A stretch of 35,881 nucleotides of DNA from Roseinatronobacter ekhonensis (lineage in GTDB: Bacteria; Pseudomonadota; Alphaproteobacteria; Rhodobacterales; Rhodobacteraceae). Below the pieces are notes generated by a model. It had not been told where the DNA came from, searched no databases, and saw only the letters and a program-made list of their open reading frames with translations. The stretch lies in assembly GCF_900499075.1 (NCBI RefSeq), contig NZ_UIHC01000033.1:1-35881 (forward strand), in the 5' to 3' direction. This document shows positions 1 through 9,360 of this stretch, one piece after another (within the stretch, counting starts at the first letter, position 1; each line of letters starts with the position of its first letter). The position numbers were made by a program, and so were the translations under genes.

Positions 1-600
1 ATCCGCCCCGACGATCACCAGAACGCATTGTTTTTCCTCAGCCATCCGGGGCTTGAAGTAAACGCCATCGGCCCAGATGTAGAGGAACCGCCGCGTGCCA
101 AGGTCGCGTTTCTGCCAAGCCTCGTAGTCTGTCCACCAGTCGGCCTTCAGCCGCGTGACGGTCTTGGCAGAAAGGCCCTTGGCATTTGGGCCCAGCAGGG
201 CTTCCAGAGCCTCGCTGAAGTCGCCCGTGGACACGCCCTTGAGATAAAGCCAGGGCAGCAGATCCTCGACCGACTTCGCCTTACGCAGATACCGCGGCAG
301 AATGCTGGGCGTGAAGCTGACCTTGTCTTCGCCAGCACCCCGATCCCGCACGCGCGGCACTTTCACGGGCACCGGACCAATGCCGGTCATCACCTCGCGT
401 TCGGGTAGGTGCCCATGCCGCACCAGGCGTGCCCGACCGTCCTCGAGCTTGTCCCCGGAAAAGGCGTTCATAAGCGTGGCCAGCTCGGCGTGGATCGCCT
501 GTTCGATCAGCTTGCGCGCTCCATCGCGCAGGACGTCGGTGAATGGATCGGAGCCAGATCCTGATGGATCGGGCAGTTCAGTGATGGTAGTCTCTGGCAT
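1..600 (-). CDS. IS256-family (mutator-type) transposase, N-terminal part, cut by window edge
   Basis: The minus strand reads open from an ATG at 600 to the window edge, giving the first 200 residues of what is normally a protein of about 400. It starts MPETTITELPDPSGSGSDPF and continues with the IS256-type N-terminal region, including the stretch RHGHLPEREVMTGIGPVPVK and a basic helical segment. The motif LYIWADGVYFK contains Asp178, which I take as the first residue of the DDE catalytic triad. The protein would cut and paste the insertion sequence through a circular intermediate, as known for the family. The C-terminal half, with the other catalytic residues and the second inverted repeat, lies outside the window, so I cannot say whether the element is intact. 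Confidence 0.9.
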   Translation of the reverse strand, partial: MPETTITELPDPSGSGSDPFTDVLRDGARKLIEQAIHAELATLMNAFSGDKLEDGRARLVRHGHLPEREVMTGIGPVPVKVPRVRDRGAGEDKVSFTPSILPRYLRKAKSVEDLLPWLYLKGVSTGDFSEALEALLGPNAKGLSAKTVTRLKADWWTDYEAWQKRDLGTRRFLYIWADGVYFKPRMAEEKQCVLVIVGAD

Positions 601-663
601 GTGGCATATCCCTTTCTCGACTGAGAATTGACGGCGTCTGAACACCGCCATGATATGCCGCCC

Positions 664-696
664 CTCAGGGCATCACCAACTTTCGCGCGTTTCTCT
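664..696 (-). repeat. Probable terminal inverted repeat of the IS256-family element
   Basis: Read on the minus strand, the segment begins GAGAAACGCGCGAAAGTTGG and continues into GTGATGCCCTGAGG. It lies about 70 bp upstream of the transposase start, and its GAGA...GAAAGTTGGTGATG pattern resembles IS256-family ends in related bacteria (from memory, not aligned). The outer edge is probably near base 695. The partner repeat and the target-site duplication cannot be seen, so the exact border is inferred. Confidence 0.5.
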
Positions 697-713
697 AGCA
701 TGCTGGGACAACG

Positions 714-1439
714 ATGATGAAGTCAGATCTTAAAATTCTTGCGGTAGATGACGACCCGGCTATCCGCAGCCTGCTGGCCGCGATATTCGAGAACGCTGGC
801 CTGCAATCTAGAGTTGTGGGCGATCTTGCAGAGTTCCACGCCGCTTTGAAAACGGAGGATGCGAATATCTGCCTTGTCGATATCGGCCTGCCAGACGGGG
901 ACGGCCTTTCACTTGTGGCCGAGCTTCACCGACAGGGCGGGCGCGGTGTTGTGATCCTGACGGGACGCGGTAACGAGGTAGATCAGGTTTTGGGATTGGA
1001 AATCGGTGCGGATGACTATGTCGTCAAGCCGTTCAGACAGCGGGAGCTTCTTGCCCGTTTGAACGCCGTTGCGCGGCGGGTGCTGCTGGATACTGGCCAA
1101 AAAACCCCGTCGACAGCGCAAACAGACCCAACAACCGAACTCTTCGGCTACCAGATCAACTTGAACGCGCGCACCGTTACCGGCCCCGATCAGCGGCAGG
1201 TCAACCTGACAACGGCGGAGTTTGATGTCTTGGCCGTGCTGTTGGCCCATCGTGGCGAAAGCGTCAGCCGTGACGTGATCCTTGCGGAAACAAAAGGCGC
1301 GTCGTGGAACAGCGCCCCAAGGGCTGCGGACGGGCTGATCAGCAGGCTGCGCAAGAAGCTGCCCATTCAGGATAAGGACAAGGATCTTATCAAAACCTTG
1401 CACGGAAAAGGCTACATGCTGGCGCCCAAGTCTGACTAA
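714..1439 (+). CDS. OmpR/PhoB-family response regulator
   Basis: This is a 241-residue two-component DNA-binding response regulator. Residues 6-120 form a receiver domain with the acidic pair Asp13/Asp14, the phosphoacceptor Asp56 in LVDIGLPDGDG, Thr83 and Lys105 in VVKPF. Residues of about 145-237 form the winged-helix effector domain, with LTTAEFDVLAVL, a recognition-helix region and the terminal hairpin KTLHGKGYML. Length and layout match the OmpR/PhoB family, so it should bind DNA as a phosphorylation-driven dimer. No histidine kinase is visible on either side. The start is one of two adjacent ATGs (714 or 717) with only a weak ribosome site, because the IS256 end stops about 18 bp upstream. 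Its signal and targets are unknown. Confidence 0.9.
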   Translation: MMKSDLKILAVDDDPAIRSLLAAIFENAGLQSRVVGDLAEFHAALKTEDANICLVDIGLPDGDGLSLVAELHRQGGRGVVILTGRGNEVDQVLGLEIGADDYVVKPFRQRELLARLNAVARRVLLDTGQKTPSTAQTDPTTELFGYQINLNARTVTGPDQRQVNLTTAEFDVLAVLLAHRGESVSRDVILAETKGASWNSAPRAADGLISRLRKKLPIQDKDKDLIKTLHGKGYMLAPKSD

Positions 1440-1533
1440 ACCTATATCTCAGATGCAGGATTTAAGCGCGTAACTCGCCCTCTAATTGCACAACTTTAGA
1501 CAAAACCGCCACAAATACGCTCCCCTTGATCTC

Positions 1534-1551
1534 GTTTCTAAACCAAGAAAC
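1534..1551. promoter_or_regulatory. Short palindrome upstream of the peroxiredoxin gene
   Basis: GTTTCT (1534-1539) and AGAAAC (1546-1551) form a 6-bp inverted repeat with a 6-base centre, about 20 bp before the chosen start of the peroxiredoxin gene. It could be an operator, but the arms are short and chance occurrence is quite possible. No named regulator can be assigned. Confidence 0.25.
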
Positions 1552-1570
1552 ACGGTTAGGGAGAATCTCC

Positions 1571-2416
1571 ATGGCTATCAGCGCTTTCAGACCCAACACG
1601 CGAGAACGCGGCACATTCGTCAAACTGCCGGTGGCACGCCCGGAAACACCTGTCTGGCGTCCGCAGATCCACGATACCTTTCCGGACTTCACTTCCCCAA
1701 GCACGAAAGGCCCATTGTCCTTCGCCAAATGGAGCCGTGGCCACTGGGTCGTGCTGCTGTCGCACCCGGCGGCATTCACACCTGTGTGCACGTCAGAGAT
1801 TGCCGCTGTCGCCGCACGCAGCACCGAATTTGCGGAACGTCACACCAAGCTCTTGGCCCTGACGGGAGATCCGCTTGAACGGCTTCAAGACTGGTCGCGC
1901 AAGATCGAAGACGGGCACGATGTCACGATCGATTTTCCGCATGTTTCGGATGAACACGGGATCATCGCCAAAGGGTGCGGGCTGTTCGTGCATGAACCGC
2001 TTCTGGGCGGTGACTACTGTGCAAGACGGACATTCATCATCGACCCACAGGGCAAAATTCGGATGATCTTCGATTATCCGGTCACGGTGGGCCGCTCTAT
2101 CGAAGAAGTTCTGCGCGTTCTGGACGCGCTGATCCTGACCGACAAGCTTAATGCGCTAACGCCGTCAGATTGGCGGCTGGGCAACCCGATGATGGTCCTA
2201 GATGGAGTGACGCGGCGCGACCTGTCCAAGATCGGAATATTCGGATCCGACGGAGCGCAACCTTATTTTCGGGACGATTTCGAGATATCGCCGCCGCAAA
2301 AGAAGGGTATCCGGCCCACTGCATTCCCGGCGGTGAGTGACGGAGATGTCGACAGGCTGGAAAACACCGAAAGACGGATCGTCATGACGCGTCTGTTCGA
2401 AAGCCGTCACGCCTAA
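1571..2416 (+). CDS. 1-Cys peroxiredoxin (Prx6/AhpC-TSA family)
   Basis: This 281-residue protein is predicted to reduce hydrogen peroxide and organic hydroperoxides in the cytoplasm. The thioredoxin-fold core starts near residue 35. HPAAFTPVCTSE holds the active-site Thr70 and peroxidatic Cys73. The downstream segments ALTGDPLERLQDW, FPHVSDEHGIIAK, RTFIIDPQGKIR and the active-site Arg175 in VGRSIEEVLRVLDAL are typical of the Prx6 branch, as is the long C-terminal extension. Cys136 and Cys150 are additional cysteines. The start at 1571 is preferred because AGGGAG lies just upstream. An ATG at 1526 would add 15 residues but has no ribosome site. The roughly 35-residue N-terminal extension before the core is longer than usual. 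The gene sits between two signalling genes, with a 60-bp gap to the receiver-EAL gene. Confidence 0.9.
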   Translation: MAISAFRPNTRERGTFVKLPVARPETPVWRPQIHDTFPDFTSPSTKGPLSFAKWSRGHWVVLLSHPAAFTPVCTSEIAAVAARSTEFAERHTKLLALTGDPLERLQDWSRKIEDGHDVTIDFPHVSDEHGIIAKGCGLFVHEPLLGGDYCARRTFIIDPQGKIRMIFDYPVTVGRSIEEVLRVLDALILTDKLNALTPSDWRLGNPMMVLDGVTRRDLSKIGIFGSDGAQPYFRDDFEISPPQKKGIRPTAFPAVSDGDVDRLENTERRIVMTRLFESRHA

Positions 2417-2477
2417 GACTTAGCGATCAAGATTTCGTCCACATTATCTCGCACGTCATAAACTGGGAGTTCATCAG

Positions 2478-3752
2478 ATGCTTCACACGCGCACTCTAAT
2501 CGCCGCACATGACACACAAGCGGTGTCCGACACCCTTGCCCAAGACGTGACCCCGTCCGTTTTGGTCCTTGATGACGAAGCCGCAGTCCGCGAAACGCTT
2601 TGCGCGATGGTCAGGTCGTGTGGTCTGTCGGCAAAATGCGCTGCAACAGCGGAGCAGTTCTTCGAAACACTTCACGCGACGCATTTTGACCTTGTCATTA
2701 TCGACCTGCAAATGCCCGGATGCGATGGTCTGGAAGTGATTTCCAGGTTGGCGCAAACGGAAACCTGTCAGGTCATCATCACAAGCGGCAGCGGAAAACG
2801 GATTCTCAAGTCCGTGCAGCTGTCAGCCGAGGCGAGCGGGGTCAACGTGCTTGGGATTTTGCCGAAACCCTTGCGGCGCCAACATCTCAAAGATCTGCTG
2901 TCCTGCGCCGAGCCCTGCAAAAAGAGCGCACAGCGCGAAACACCGCCCGAGCCGGACCTGAAGATCTGTATCGACATGCTGCGCGATGCGATTGCCAAAC
3001 GCGAAATTACCTGTTTCCTCCAGCCGAAAGTGCGTCTTGGGGACGGCAAGGTCTACGGATTCGAAGCCCTCGCGCGTTGGCTCAGCCCAGAGCACGGTGT
3101 CATCCCGCCGGATCAATTCGTGCCATTGGCATCTGAAAATGGTCTGGAACTTGACCTGACCCTCTCGATTCTGGATCAGTCCATGGAATGCTTGGGGTCG
3201 TTGTCGGATACATCGCTGTCGGTTGCCGTCAATATTCCGCTGCGTGTCTGTACTGACCCCAGGTTTGACAAAGCTTTGACCGCGTTGCTGGATGTCCACG
3301 GGCTGCTGCCCAAGCACATCATGTTCGAAGTCACCGAAGCAGGGCCGAGCGGTATAGACCATGCGGAGCTTAATGCGCTGCTGCGATTGCGGCTCAAAGG
3401 GCATCGGCTTTCCATCGACGATTTTGGAACCGGCGCGTCCTCGCTGGAACGGCTCATACGTATTCCGTTCGATGAATTGAAGATCGACCGCCTGTTCGTT
3501 CGCAATATCGACAAGTCCCGCGATGCGCGCAGCCTGATCCGAAACCTTGTCCAGATGGGAAAACTGTTCGGCATGACCGTCACCATAGAGGGTGTCGAGA
3601 CGCCGACTTCCATTCTCATCTCTCGAAAATTGGGCTGCGACAACGCGCAAGGCTACGTTCTGGCACGCCCTATGCCGATCTCAAAGCTTCAAGACTGGAT
3701 GTTGGAGAATAGAGCCCCAGAGACCCACCAATGCAAACTTCAGCTTCATTAA
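2478..3752 (+). CDS. Response regulator with c-di-GMP phosphodiesterase (receiver-EAL) domains
   Basis: This 424-residue two-domain protein resembles RocR/PvrR-type regulators. Residues 25-145 are a receiver with Asp32/Asp33, phosphoacceptor Asp76 (IIDLQMPGCDG) and Lys130. Residues of about 165-410 form an EAL domain that should hydrolyse cyclic di-GMP to pGpG. Key residues appear intact: Glu196 in FEALARW, Asn252, Glu284 in FEVTE, Asp314/Asp315 in IDDFGTG, Lys335, Glu371 in EGVET and Gln391. Phosphorylation of the receiver would be expected to tune the phosphodiesterase. GGGAG upstream supports the ATG at 2478. No partner kinase is in the window. The following 240 bp to the end of malQ show no gene. 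Output is inferred from motifs only. Confidence 0.92.
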   Translation: MLHTRTLIAAHDTQAVSDTLAQDVTPSVLVLDDEAAVRETLCAMVRSCGLSAKCAATAEQFFETLHATHFDLVIIDLQMPGCDGLEVISRLAQTETCQVIITSGSGKRILKSVQLSAEASGVNVLGILPKPLRRQHLKDLLSCAEPCKKSAQRETPPEPDLKICIDMLRDAIAKREITCFLQPKVRLGDGKVYGFEALARWLSPEHGVIPPDQFVPLASENGLELDLTLSILDQSMECLGSLSDTSLSVAVNIPLRVCTDPRFDKALTALLDVHGLLPKHIMFEVTEAGPSGIDHAELNALLRLRLKGHRLSIDDFGTGASSLERLIRIPFDELKIDRLFVRNIDKSRDARSLIRNLVQMGKLFGMTVTIEGVETPTSILISRKLGCDNAQGYVLARPMPISKLQDWMLENRAPETHQCKLQLH

Positions 3753-3992
3753 GGGCCGCAAGGCATGCTTGTGGTTTCGACCGGAACCCGACTGCAGCAA
3801 CCCGCCCGAAATACCCGCGTTTGCAGTCATCGCATTGGCCTGGCCACGTTTGGAAATGCCGCATTCTGAGCGCGCCAGCGCCGTGCACGCGGGACCCGAT
3901 CGCCACAGCTGGCGTGTTGGGTGTGTTGTTTGGTTTTGAATGCCATGAGCATACAGACCGCATCGACCAATATAACCGGGCCGACCGGCAGG

Positions 3993-5828
3993 TCATGGCC
4001 CCCTCCCCGCCTCTGCCATGATGGTGCCTGTCTGCGTCAGCGGGGCCGCACGGACAAAGGCCGAAAGCGGCACAGGCAGGCGGCGACACCAGTTCGGATG
4101 CTCGAACACGGTACCGGGAAGGTTGGCCTGTTCGATCACCCCCACAAGATCCTCGCCTTGAACGGCAACGAGGCTGCTGGCTGTCTGCGCAAGATGACGG
4201 TGCAATGCAGCAATGTCAGAGCCGCCGACCATCTTGTCGAACGCCGCGACATCGGCTTTGCGCGCGGCGCGTGTGGCCGCTTCATCGGCCACTTCGCCAA
4301 GTTGCGCGCGCCAGTCGATGTCGCGGCCCTTGCGCCACCCCTGCCATGTCGGCAGATCATGCGTGCCCCAACTAGCAAGGGCGGCTTGCGTATAGTCCGC
4401 GGGCGGCGTGAAACTTTGATCGCCCGCCCAGTCACGCTCGAACATGGCGACACGACAGCCCATCACTCCCGACTCCTCGAGCGCGCCGCGCAAGCCGTCG
4501 GGTATGGTGCCCAGATCCTCGCCGATCACCGATGCACCGGCGCGCGCGGCTTCGATGCGCAACACCGCAAGCAGTTCGTCGCGCGGCATGGTGATATACA
4601 GGCCGGGCAAACCATCGGGCAGCCAGAAGCTGCGCTCCAACCCCAGAATATGGTCAATCCGCAGCAATCCGCAAAACCGAAGCTGCGCCCGAAGCGTCTG
4701 TGCGAAGGCCGCATACCCGGTTGCCCGCAGCATATCGGGGCGCAGCGGCGCCAAGCCCCAGTGTTGCCCGGATGGCCCCAACAGATCTGGCGGCGCACCC
4801 AAGCTGACCCCCTGCGCAAAGCTTGTACGCTCGGCCCATGTTTCTGCACCATAAGGGTGGGTGCCAACCGCGATATCGAGATACAGGCCGAACGACATTC
4901 CAGCCGCTTTAGCCCGCGCATGGCCGTCAGCGACCTGCGTTTCGGCATGCCATTGCGCCCAAGCGTGAAACCTCATAAGGTCGGCATATTCATGCGTGAA
5001 GCGTGCCACTTCGGCGCTTTTCGGATCTTGAAATGGCGCGGGCCAGTCACGCCAATAGGCCCCATGCACATCGCTCAACGCCTGATGGGTGGCGAATTCT
5101 TCCAGCGCAGACCCTTGCGCCTGCCGCATGGCATCGAATGCAGCGCTGCCGGTGAATTCTGCATAGGCTGCATCCAGCGCGGCGCGTTGGGCCGGGATTG
5201 CGTCGCGATAGTTGATCAACGGACCACTGGTCGGAAGCGTGCCGCCGGTTTCGACATGTAGAATATTCAACCGCCGACGATGCGAGGGCGCATAGGGCGA
5301 ATAGTTGTCTGCGTCGCAAGGAAAACCCGCATGGATCGGGTTGATGCCCAGAAAGGCTGCGCCTTGCTGGGCCAACCCCTCGGACAACATGCCCAGTTGC
5401 GGATAGGTGCCCATTCCGGCCTCTGCGCCCTCCCATAGGGCGAACAAGGGCAACGTCACGCCCCAGTGGCGCGGGGGTAACGGCAGGCGCGGTGGCGCGG
5501 CCAGCAGATGCATCTGCCAGCCATCATGCAAGATGCGATGATACCCGACCGGCAATGCGGGCAAAGCACCCTCTGCGCGGATCACATCACCCTGCTCTGT
5601 GGTCAGAACCCAAGGCCCCGGCGGCCAGTCCACCGGCACACCGGCGGGCACCGCGCGGGAGGTCGATTGCCGCAGGTCTTCGGGCAGTGCAGCGGCGGTA
5701 TTGCCGTGGCCCAATGCAGCAAGTGCTGCCTCGCGGCTCGTGTCCGGGGCTTCCTGAATCCGCCCTGCCCCGTCGCGATAGACCCAGACCAGCCCGGATG
5801 CACGACAAAGATCGTCAAGCGAAGCCAT
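3993..5828 (-). CDS. malQ: 4-alpha-glucanotransferase (amylomaltase, GH77)
   Basis: This 611-residue enzyme moves alpha-1,4-glucan segments between maltodextrins. It recycles the short chains released by GlgX into acceptors long enough for GlgP. GH77 hallmarks are visible: HWGVTLPLFAL and DADNYSPYAPSHRR near residues 120-185, nucleophile Asp392 in LLRIDHILGLERSFW, acid/base Glu437 in VIGEDLGTIPDGLR and the stabilising Asp491 in WGTHDLPTWQGW. The ATG at 5828 is chosen because it overlaps the glgX stop as TGATG and follows GGAAG. A longer frame to 5942 would run into glgX and adds no family sequence. It is the last gene of the glycogen operon. I see no strong terminator just after it. Confidence 0.95.
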   Translation of the reverse strand: MASLDDLCRASGLVWVYRDGAGRIQEAPDTSREAALAALGHGNTAAALPEDLRQSTSRAVPAGVPVDWPPGPWVLTTEQGDVIRAEGALPALPVGYHRILHDGWQMHLLAAPPRLPLPPRHWGVTLPLFALWEGAEAGMGTYPQLGMLSEGLAQQGAAFLGINPIHAGFPCDADNYSPYAPSHRRRLNILHVETGGTLPTSGPLINYRDAIPAQRAALDAAYAEFTGSAAFDAMRQAQGSALEEFATHQALSDVHGAYWRDWPAPFQDPKSAEVARFTHEYADLMRFHAWAQWHAETQVADGHARAKAAGMSFGLYLDIAVGTHPYGAETWAERTSFAQGVSLGAPPDLLGPSGQHWGLAPLRPDMLRATGYAAFAQTLRAQLRFCGLLRIDHILGLERSFWLPDGLPGLYITMPRDELLAVLRIEAARAGASVIGEDLGTIPDGLRGALEESGVMGCRVAMFERDWAGDQSFTPPADYTQAALASWGTHDLPTWQGWRKGRDIDWRAQLGEVADEAATRAARKADVAAFDKMVGGSDIAALHRHLAQTASSLVAVQGEDLVGVIEQANLPGTVFEHPNWCRRLPVPLSAFVRAAPLTQTGTIMAEAGRGP

Positions 5829-7906
5829 CAGGCGTCTTCCAGAACCAGCGCCGAAACCGAATGGCCCGGCACAGAAAGCTTGCCGAAAGCAATGCGCTCG
5901 TTCGGTGCGTCTGGCGCGAAGGAATTGATCCGGCGCGACCAAATCTTGCCGTCGGGCGCGGGCGTCAGCGTTACCTCTAGGTCGTCACCGCTGTTGAACA
6001 CAAGAAACAACGCATACCCTGTATCGGCATAGCTGGGCGTGCCCGATGCGGTGCGCAACTCGACACAGACGTAGCGCAGGGCCGCGTCTTCCCAATCGGC
6101 AGGGGTCATGTGGCGTCCATCGGGATGCCACCAAAGAACATCGGCCTTGCCATCCGCGGTGCGCTCCTTGGAGTGTAGAAACAGCTTCTGGCGCAGGATC
6201 GGGTGTCGCTTGCGAAACTGGATCAACCGGCGGGTAAAGGCCAGCATGTCACTGTCGACAGCGTCCCAGTTCAGCCAGGAAATCTCGTTATCCTGACAAT
6301 AGGCATTGTTATTGCCGCGCTGGGTGTGGCCAATCTCGTCGCCCGCTAGGATCATCGGGGTGCCTTGGCTAAGCAGCAAGGTCGCCATCAGATTGCGCCG
6401 CCGCAAGGCGCGCGCCTCTATCACCAGCGGGTCGGTGCTGGGCCCCTCGACCCCCATATTGTCAGAGAAGTTCTCGGAATGGCCATCGCGGTTGTCCTCG
6501 CCATTGGCGACATTGTTCTTGTCGCTGTAGCTGACCATATCCATCAGGTTAAAGCCGTCATGGGCGGTGATGAAATTGACCGAGCTTGCGGCACTACGGC
6601 CCGAGTGGTCGAACTGGGTAGCCGAACCAGTGATGCGCGCGGCCAATTCCGGCGCGTGGCGTTCGTCGCCGCGCCAGAACTGGCGCACACCATCGCGATA
6701 CTTGTCGTTCCATTCGTGAAACGGGTGCGGATACGCCCCTAGCTGGTAGCCGCCCGGACCGATATCCCAAGGCTCGGCAATCAGCTTCACACGGTTCAGC
6801 ACAGGATCCTGACGTATGGCCGCAAAAAACGCGGAATTGGGTTGGAAGCCGCTGTCATCCCGCGCGAGCGTCGAGGCAAGGTCGAACCGGAAACCGTCGA
6901 CATGCATCACCTCGACCCAGTAGCGCAAGCTGTCCATCACCATCCGCAGCACCATCGGGTGCTCTAGGTTCAGGGTATTCCCGCACCCGGTATCGTTGAT
7001 GTAATAGCGCGGGTCGGGCGCAAGCCGGTAATAGCTGCGATTGTCGATGCCACGGAACGACAGCGTCGGCCCAAGTTCCGACCCCTCGCATGTGTGGTTA
7101 TAGACCACGTCCATGAACACTTCGATACCGGCGGCATGCAGCCGCGCGACCATGTGCTGAAACTCGTTGATCTGGTCCCGCGCCAGATAGCGCGGGTCAG
7201 GCGCGAAAAAGCCAAGCGTTTGATAGCCCCAATAATTTGTGAGCTTTTTCTCAATCAGCCAACGGTCGTTCAGAAAGGCCTGCGCGGGCAAAAGTTCTAT
7301 CGCGGTGATGCCAAGATTGACGAGATGGTCGAGCACCCTATCGGACGCCAAGCCCAAAAAGCTGCCGGGATTGGGGCCGCCCATCCGTTGGGTCAGCCCT
7401 TTGACATGCGCTTCATAAATCACGGTTTCCGTTGCCGGAATCGCAGGCGCCCGCTCGTTGCCCCAGAAAAAGCTCGGATCCTCGACGACGCTTTTGGGCA
7501 TGAAGCGCGCGGAATCGCGGGTGGAAAAGGTGAGATCCTGTGTTTTCGACCCGGCGTTGTATCCGAACACGGCATCCGACCAGCGGACATGCCCTGTCAG
7601 GCGCTTGGCATAGGGGTCGATCAGCAGTTTATGCGCGTTGAAGCGGTGCCCGTTCTCAGGCTCGAAGGGGCCATGAACCCGGTAGCCGTATCGCTGACCG
7701 GGAAACAGACCGGCCACGCGACCGTGCCAGACATAGCCCGTGCGCTCGGGCAGCCGCAGACGATGGGTTTCGCGCTGACCATCAGATGCAAATAGGCACA
7801 GATCGACAGCCGTCGCATGTTCCGAAAACAGGGCAAAGTTGACCCCGTCACCGTCGAAGGTCGCCCCGATCCGGTCATGGCGCCCGCGCTCTATCGTCAA
7901 ATTCAT
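5828..7906 (-). CDS. glgX: Glycogen debranching enzyme (GH13_11)
   Basis: This 692-residue cytoplasmic enzyme hydrolyses alpha-1,6 branches in phosphorylase-trimmed glycogen. Residues of about 5-110 form a CBM48 module (GATFDGDGVNFALFSEHA). The GH13 barrel follows, with DVVYNHT near residue 266, the nucleophile Asp342 in VDGFRFDLASTLAR, acid/base Glu378 in LIAEPWDIGPGGYQLG and Asp450 in FITAHDGFNL. The sequence WGYQTLGFFAPDPRY is typical of the GlgX/isoamylase group. The start at 7906 overlaps the glgA stop by four bases (ATGA) and has GAGGGAAAG upstream inside glgA. Its own stop overlaps the malQ start. Length agrees with bacterial GlgX. Nothing is missing. Confidence 0.96.
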   Translation of the reverse strand: MNLTIERGRHDRIGATFDGDGVNFALFSEHATAVDLCLFASDGQRETHRLRLPERTGYVWHGRVAGLFPGQRYGYRVHGPFEPENGHRFNAHKLLIDPYAKRLTGHVRWSDAVFGYNAGSKTQDLTFSTRDSARFMPKSVVEDPSFFWGNERAPAIPATETVIYEAHVKGLTQRMGGPNPGSFLGLASDRVLDHLVNLGITAIELLPAQAFLNDRWLIEKKLTNYWGYQTLGFFAPDPRYLARDQINEFQHMVARLHAAGIEVFMDVVYNHTCEGSELGPTLSFRGIDNRSYYRLAPDPRYYINDTGCGNTLNLEHPMVLRMVMDSLRYWVEVMHVDGFRFDLASTLARDDSGFQPNSAFFAAIRQDPVLNRVKLIAEPWDIGPGGYQLGAYPHPFHEWNDKYRDGVRQFWRGDERHAPELAARITGSATQFDHSGRSAASSVNFITAHDGFNLMDMVSYSDKNNVANGEDNRDGHSENFSDNMGVEGPSTDPLVIEARALRRRNLMATLLLSQGTPMILAGDEIGHTQRGNNNAYCQDNEISWLNWDAVDSDMLAFTRRLIQFRKRHPILRQKLFLHSKERTADGKADVLWWHPDGRHMTPADWEDAALRYVCVELRTASGTPSYADTGYALFLVFNSGDDLEVTLTPAPDGKIWSRRINSFAPDAPNERIAFGKLSVPGHSVSALVLEDA

Positions 7907-9360
7907 GAATTGGTCTTTCCCTCATCGGCCAGCCGGGCGTAGAGCGCGGCGTAAAGCGGCGCGCTTGCATCCCATCCAACCGGATATTTCATAGCGTTTT
8001 TCTGGACACGCCGAAACGTATCGGTATCTGCGTGCAACATGCACAATCTTTGCAAGGCATGGCTCAACGCCGCGACAGAGTGTGATTGGTGCAAGATGCC
8101 TGTCGCAACGCCCGCTGTCAGTGCGGCGGCATTGGCGTCGATGACCGTATCGGCCAACCCGCCCGTGCGCGCAACTACAGGGATCGCGCCATAGCGCAGC
8201 GCATACATCTGCGTCAGCCCGCAAGGTTCGAACCGCGATGGCACCAACACGGCATCGGCCCCTGCATACATGCGGTGCGAGAGCGCTTCGTCATAGCCGA
8301 TCTGCACGCCCACCTGTTCTGGATACTGCGCCGCCATCGCGCGCCAATCGCGTTCCAGCGCAGTGTCGCCGGACCCAAGTAGCGCCAGTTGCCCACCCTC
8401 TGCCAGATAGGCAGGCAACGCGGCCAACAGCAGATCCAGCCCTTTCTGGTCCGACAAGCGCGAGACCACCACGGCCAGCGGCCCGTCCATATCGGCCAGA
8501 TCGAATTCCTGACGCAGGGCGCGCGTGTTGGCAGCCTTTCCCGCCGGTCGGCGAAACGGTTTTATCGCCGGGTCGCATGTCGGATCCCATGTATCGGTGT
8601 CGATCCCGTTCAGGATACCCGACATATCCGCCGCACGCATGCGGATCACGCCATCAAGCCCCATACCGTAGGCATCCGTTGTCAATTCCTGCGCATAGGT
8701 GGGGCTGACCGTATTGAGCGCCGATGCCCCGACCAGCCCGGCCTTCAAGGCGGAAACCTTGCCGAAATACTCGAACCCCGCGACGGTGAACCGCGCGGGG
8801 GACAGGTTAAGGCGGGCCATGCGGTCGGCCCCGGTCAGCCCGTGAAAAGCGATATTGTGGATCGTCAAGACAGAGGGACACGCGACGCCCAGTTGCTCCA
8901 GATAGACCGGCACCAGCCCTGCTTGCCAATCGTGCAAATGCAGCAGTTCGGGCCGCCAGCCATCAATCCCGTCACGGGCGATACGCGCGGCGGCAAGGCA
9001 AAGCGCCGCAAACCGGACATCGTTGTCCGGCCAGTCACGACCCTCTACATCAAGATAGGGGGTGCCGTCGCGATCATACAGCGACGGCACGTCAAGGATC
9101 AGAATATCGAGCGCGCCCACGCGCGCGCCCAGAACCCGCCCCGGCAATCCTAGCAAGTCGGGCATATCGGCCAGTACGCGCGCATCCGGCAAGGCCGCCA
9201 TCACTGACGGATATCCCGGCACCAAAGTGCGAATCGCCCAGCCCTGCGGTGCCAATGCCGCCGGCAGAGCGCCTGCCACATCGGCCAACCCGCCTGTTTT
9301 GACAAGCGGAGCGCATTCCGAGGCCACAGCAAGAACCGGCCTCCCGGTGGTTGTGCTCAT
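7903..9360 (-). CDS. glgA: Glycogen synthase (ADP-glucose type, GT5)
   Basis: This 485-residue glycosyltransferase uses ADP-glucose to extend alpha-1,4-glucan chains. The N-terminal donor-binding motif [13 protein letters not shown] (Lys21) is present. [10 protein letters not shown] and [10 protein letters not shown] are typical of the first Rossmann domain. [15 protein letters not shown] starts the second domain, and [19 protein letters not shown] carries the conserved catalytic E-x7-E region. The ATG at 9360 overlaps the glgC stop as ATGA. A frame open further upstream to 9432 would lie inside glgC and adds unrelated residues. The ribosome site is weak (GAGCAG), which fits translational coupling to glgC. 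Length matches the family's usual 470-490 residues. Confidence 0.96.
   Translation of the reverse strand: MSTTTGRPVLAVASECAPLVKTGGLADVAGALPAALAPQGWAIRTLVPGYPSVMAALPDARVLADMPDLLGLPGRVLGARVGALDILILDVPSLYDRDGTPYLDVEGRDWPDNDVRFAALCLAAARIARDGIDGWRPELLHLHDWQAGLVPVYLEQLGVACPSVLTIHNIAFHGLTGADRMARLNLSPARFTVAGFEYFGKVSALKAGLVGASALNTVSPTYAQELTTDAYGMGLDGVIRMRAADMSGILNGIDTDTWDPTCDPAIKPFRRPAGKAANTRALRQEFDLADMDGPLAVVVSRLSDQKGLDLLLAALPAYLAEGGQLALLGSGDTALERDWRAMAAQYPEQVGVQIGYDEALSHRMYAGADAVLVPSRFEPCGLTQMYALRYGAIPVVARTGGLADTVIDANAAALTAGVATGILHQSHSVAALSHALQRLCMLHADTDTFRRVQKNAMKYPVGWDASAPLYAALYARLADEGKTNS

Noticed and set aside
2823-3650. A 275-codon minus-strand open frame
   Set aside because: It mirrors the EAL domain of the receiver-EAL gene and has no independent support.
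3921-5261. A 446-codon plus-strand open frame
   Set aside because: It lies antisense to malQ, whose GH77 catalytic motifs are unmistakable on the other strand.
8221-8240. GGTTCGAACC-like sequence resembling a tRNA T-loop
   Set aside because: It falls inside the conserved coding sequence of glgA and no acceptor or anticodon arm can be built around it.
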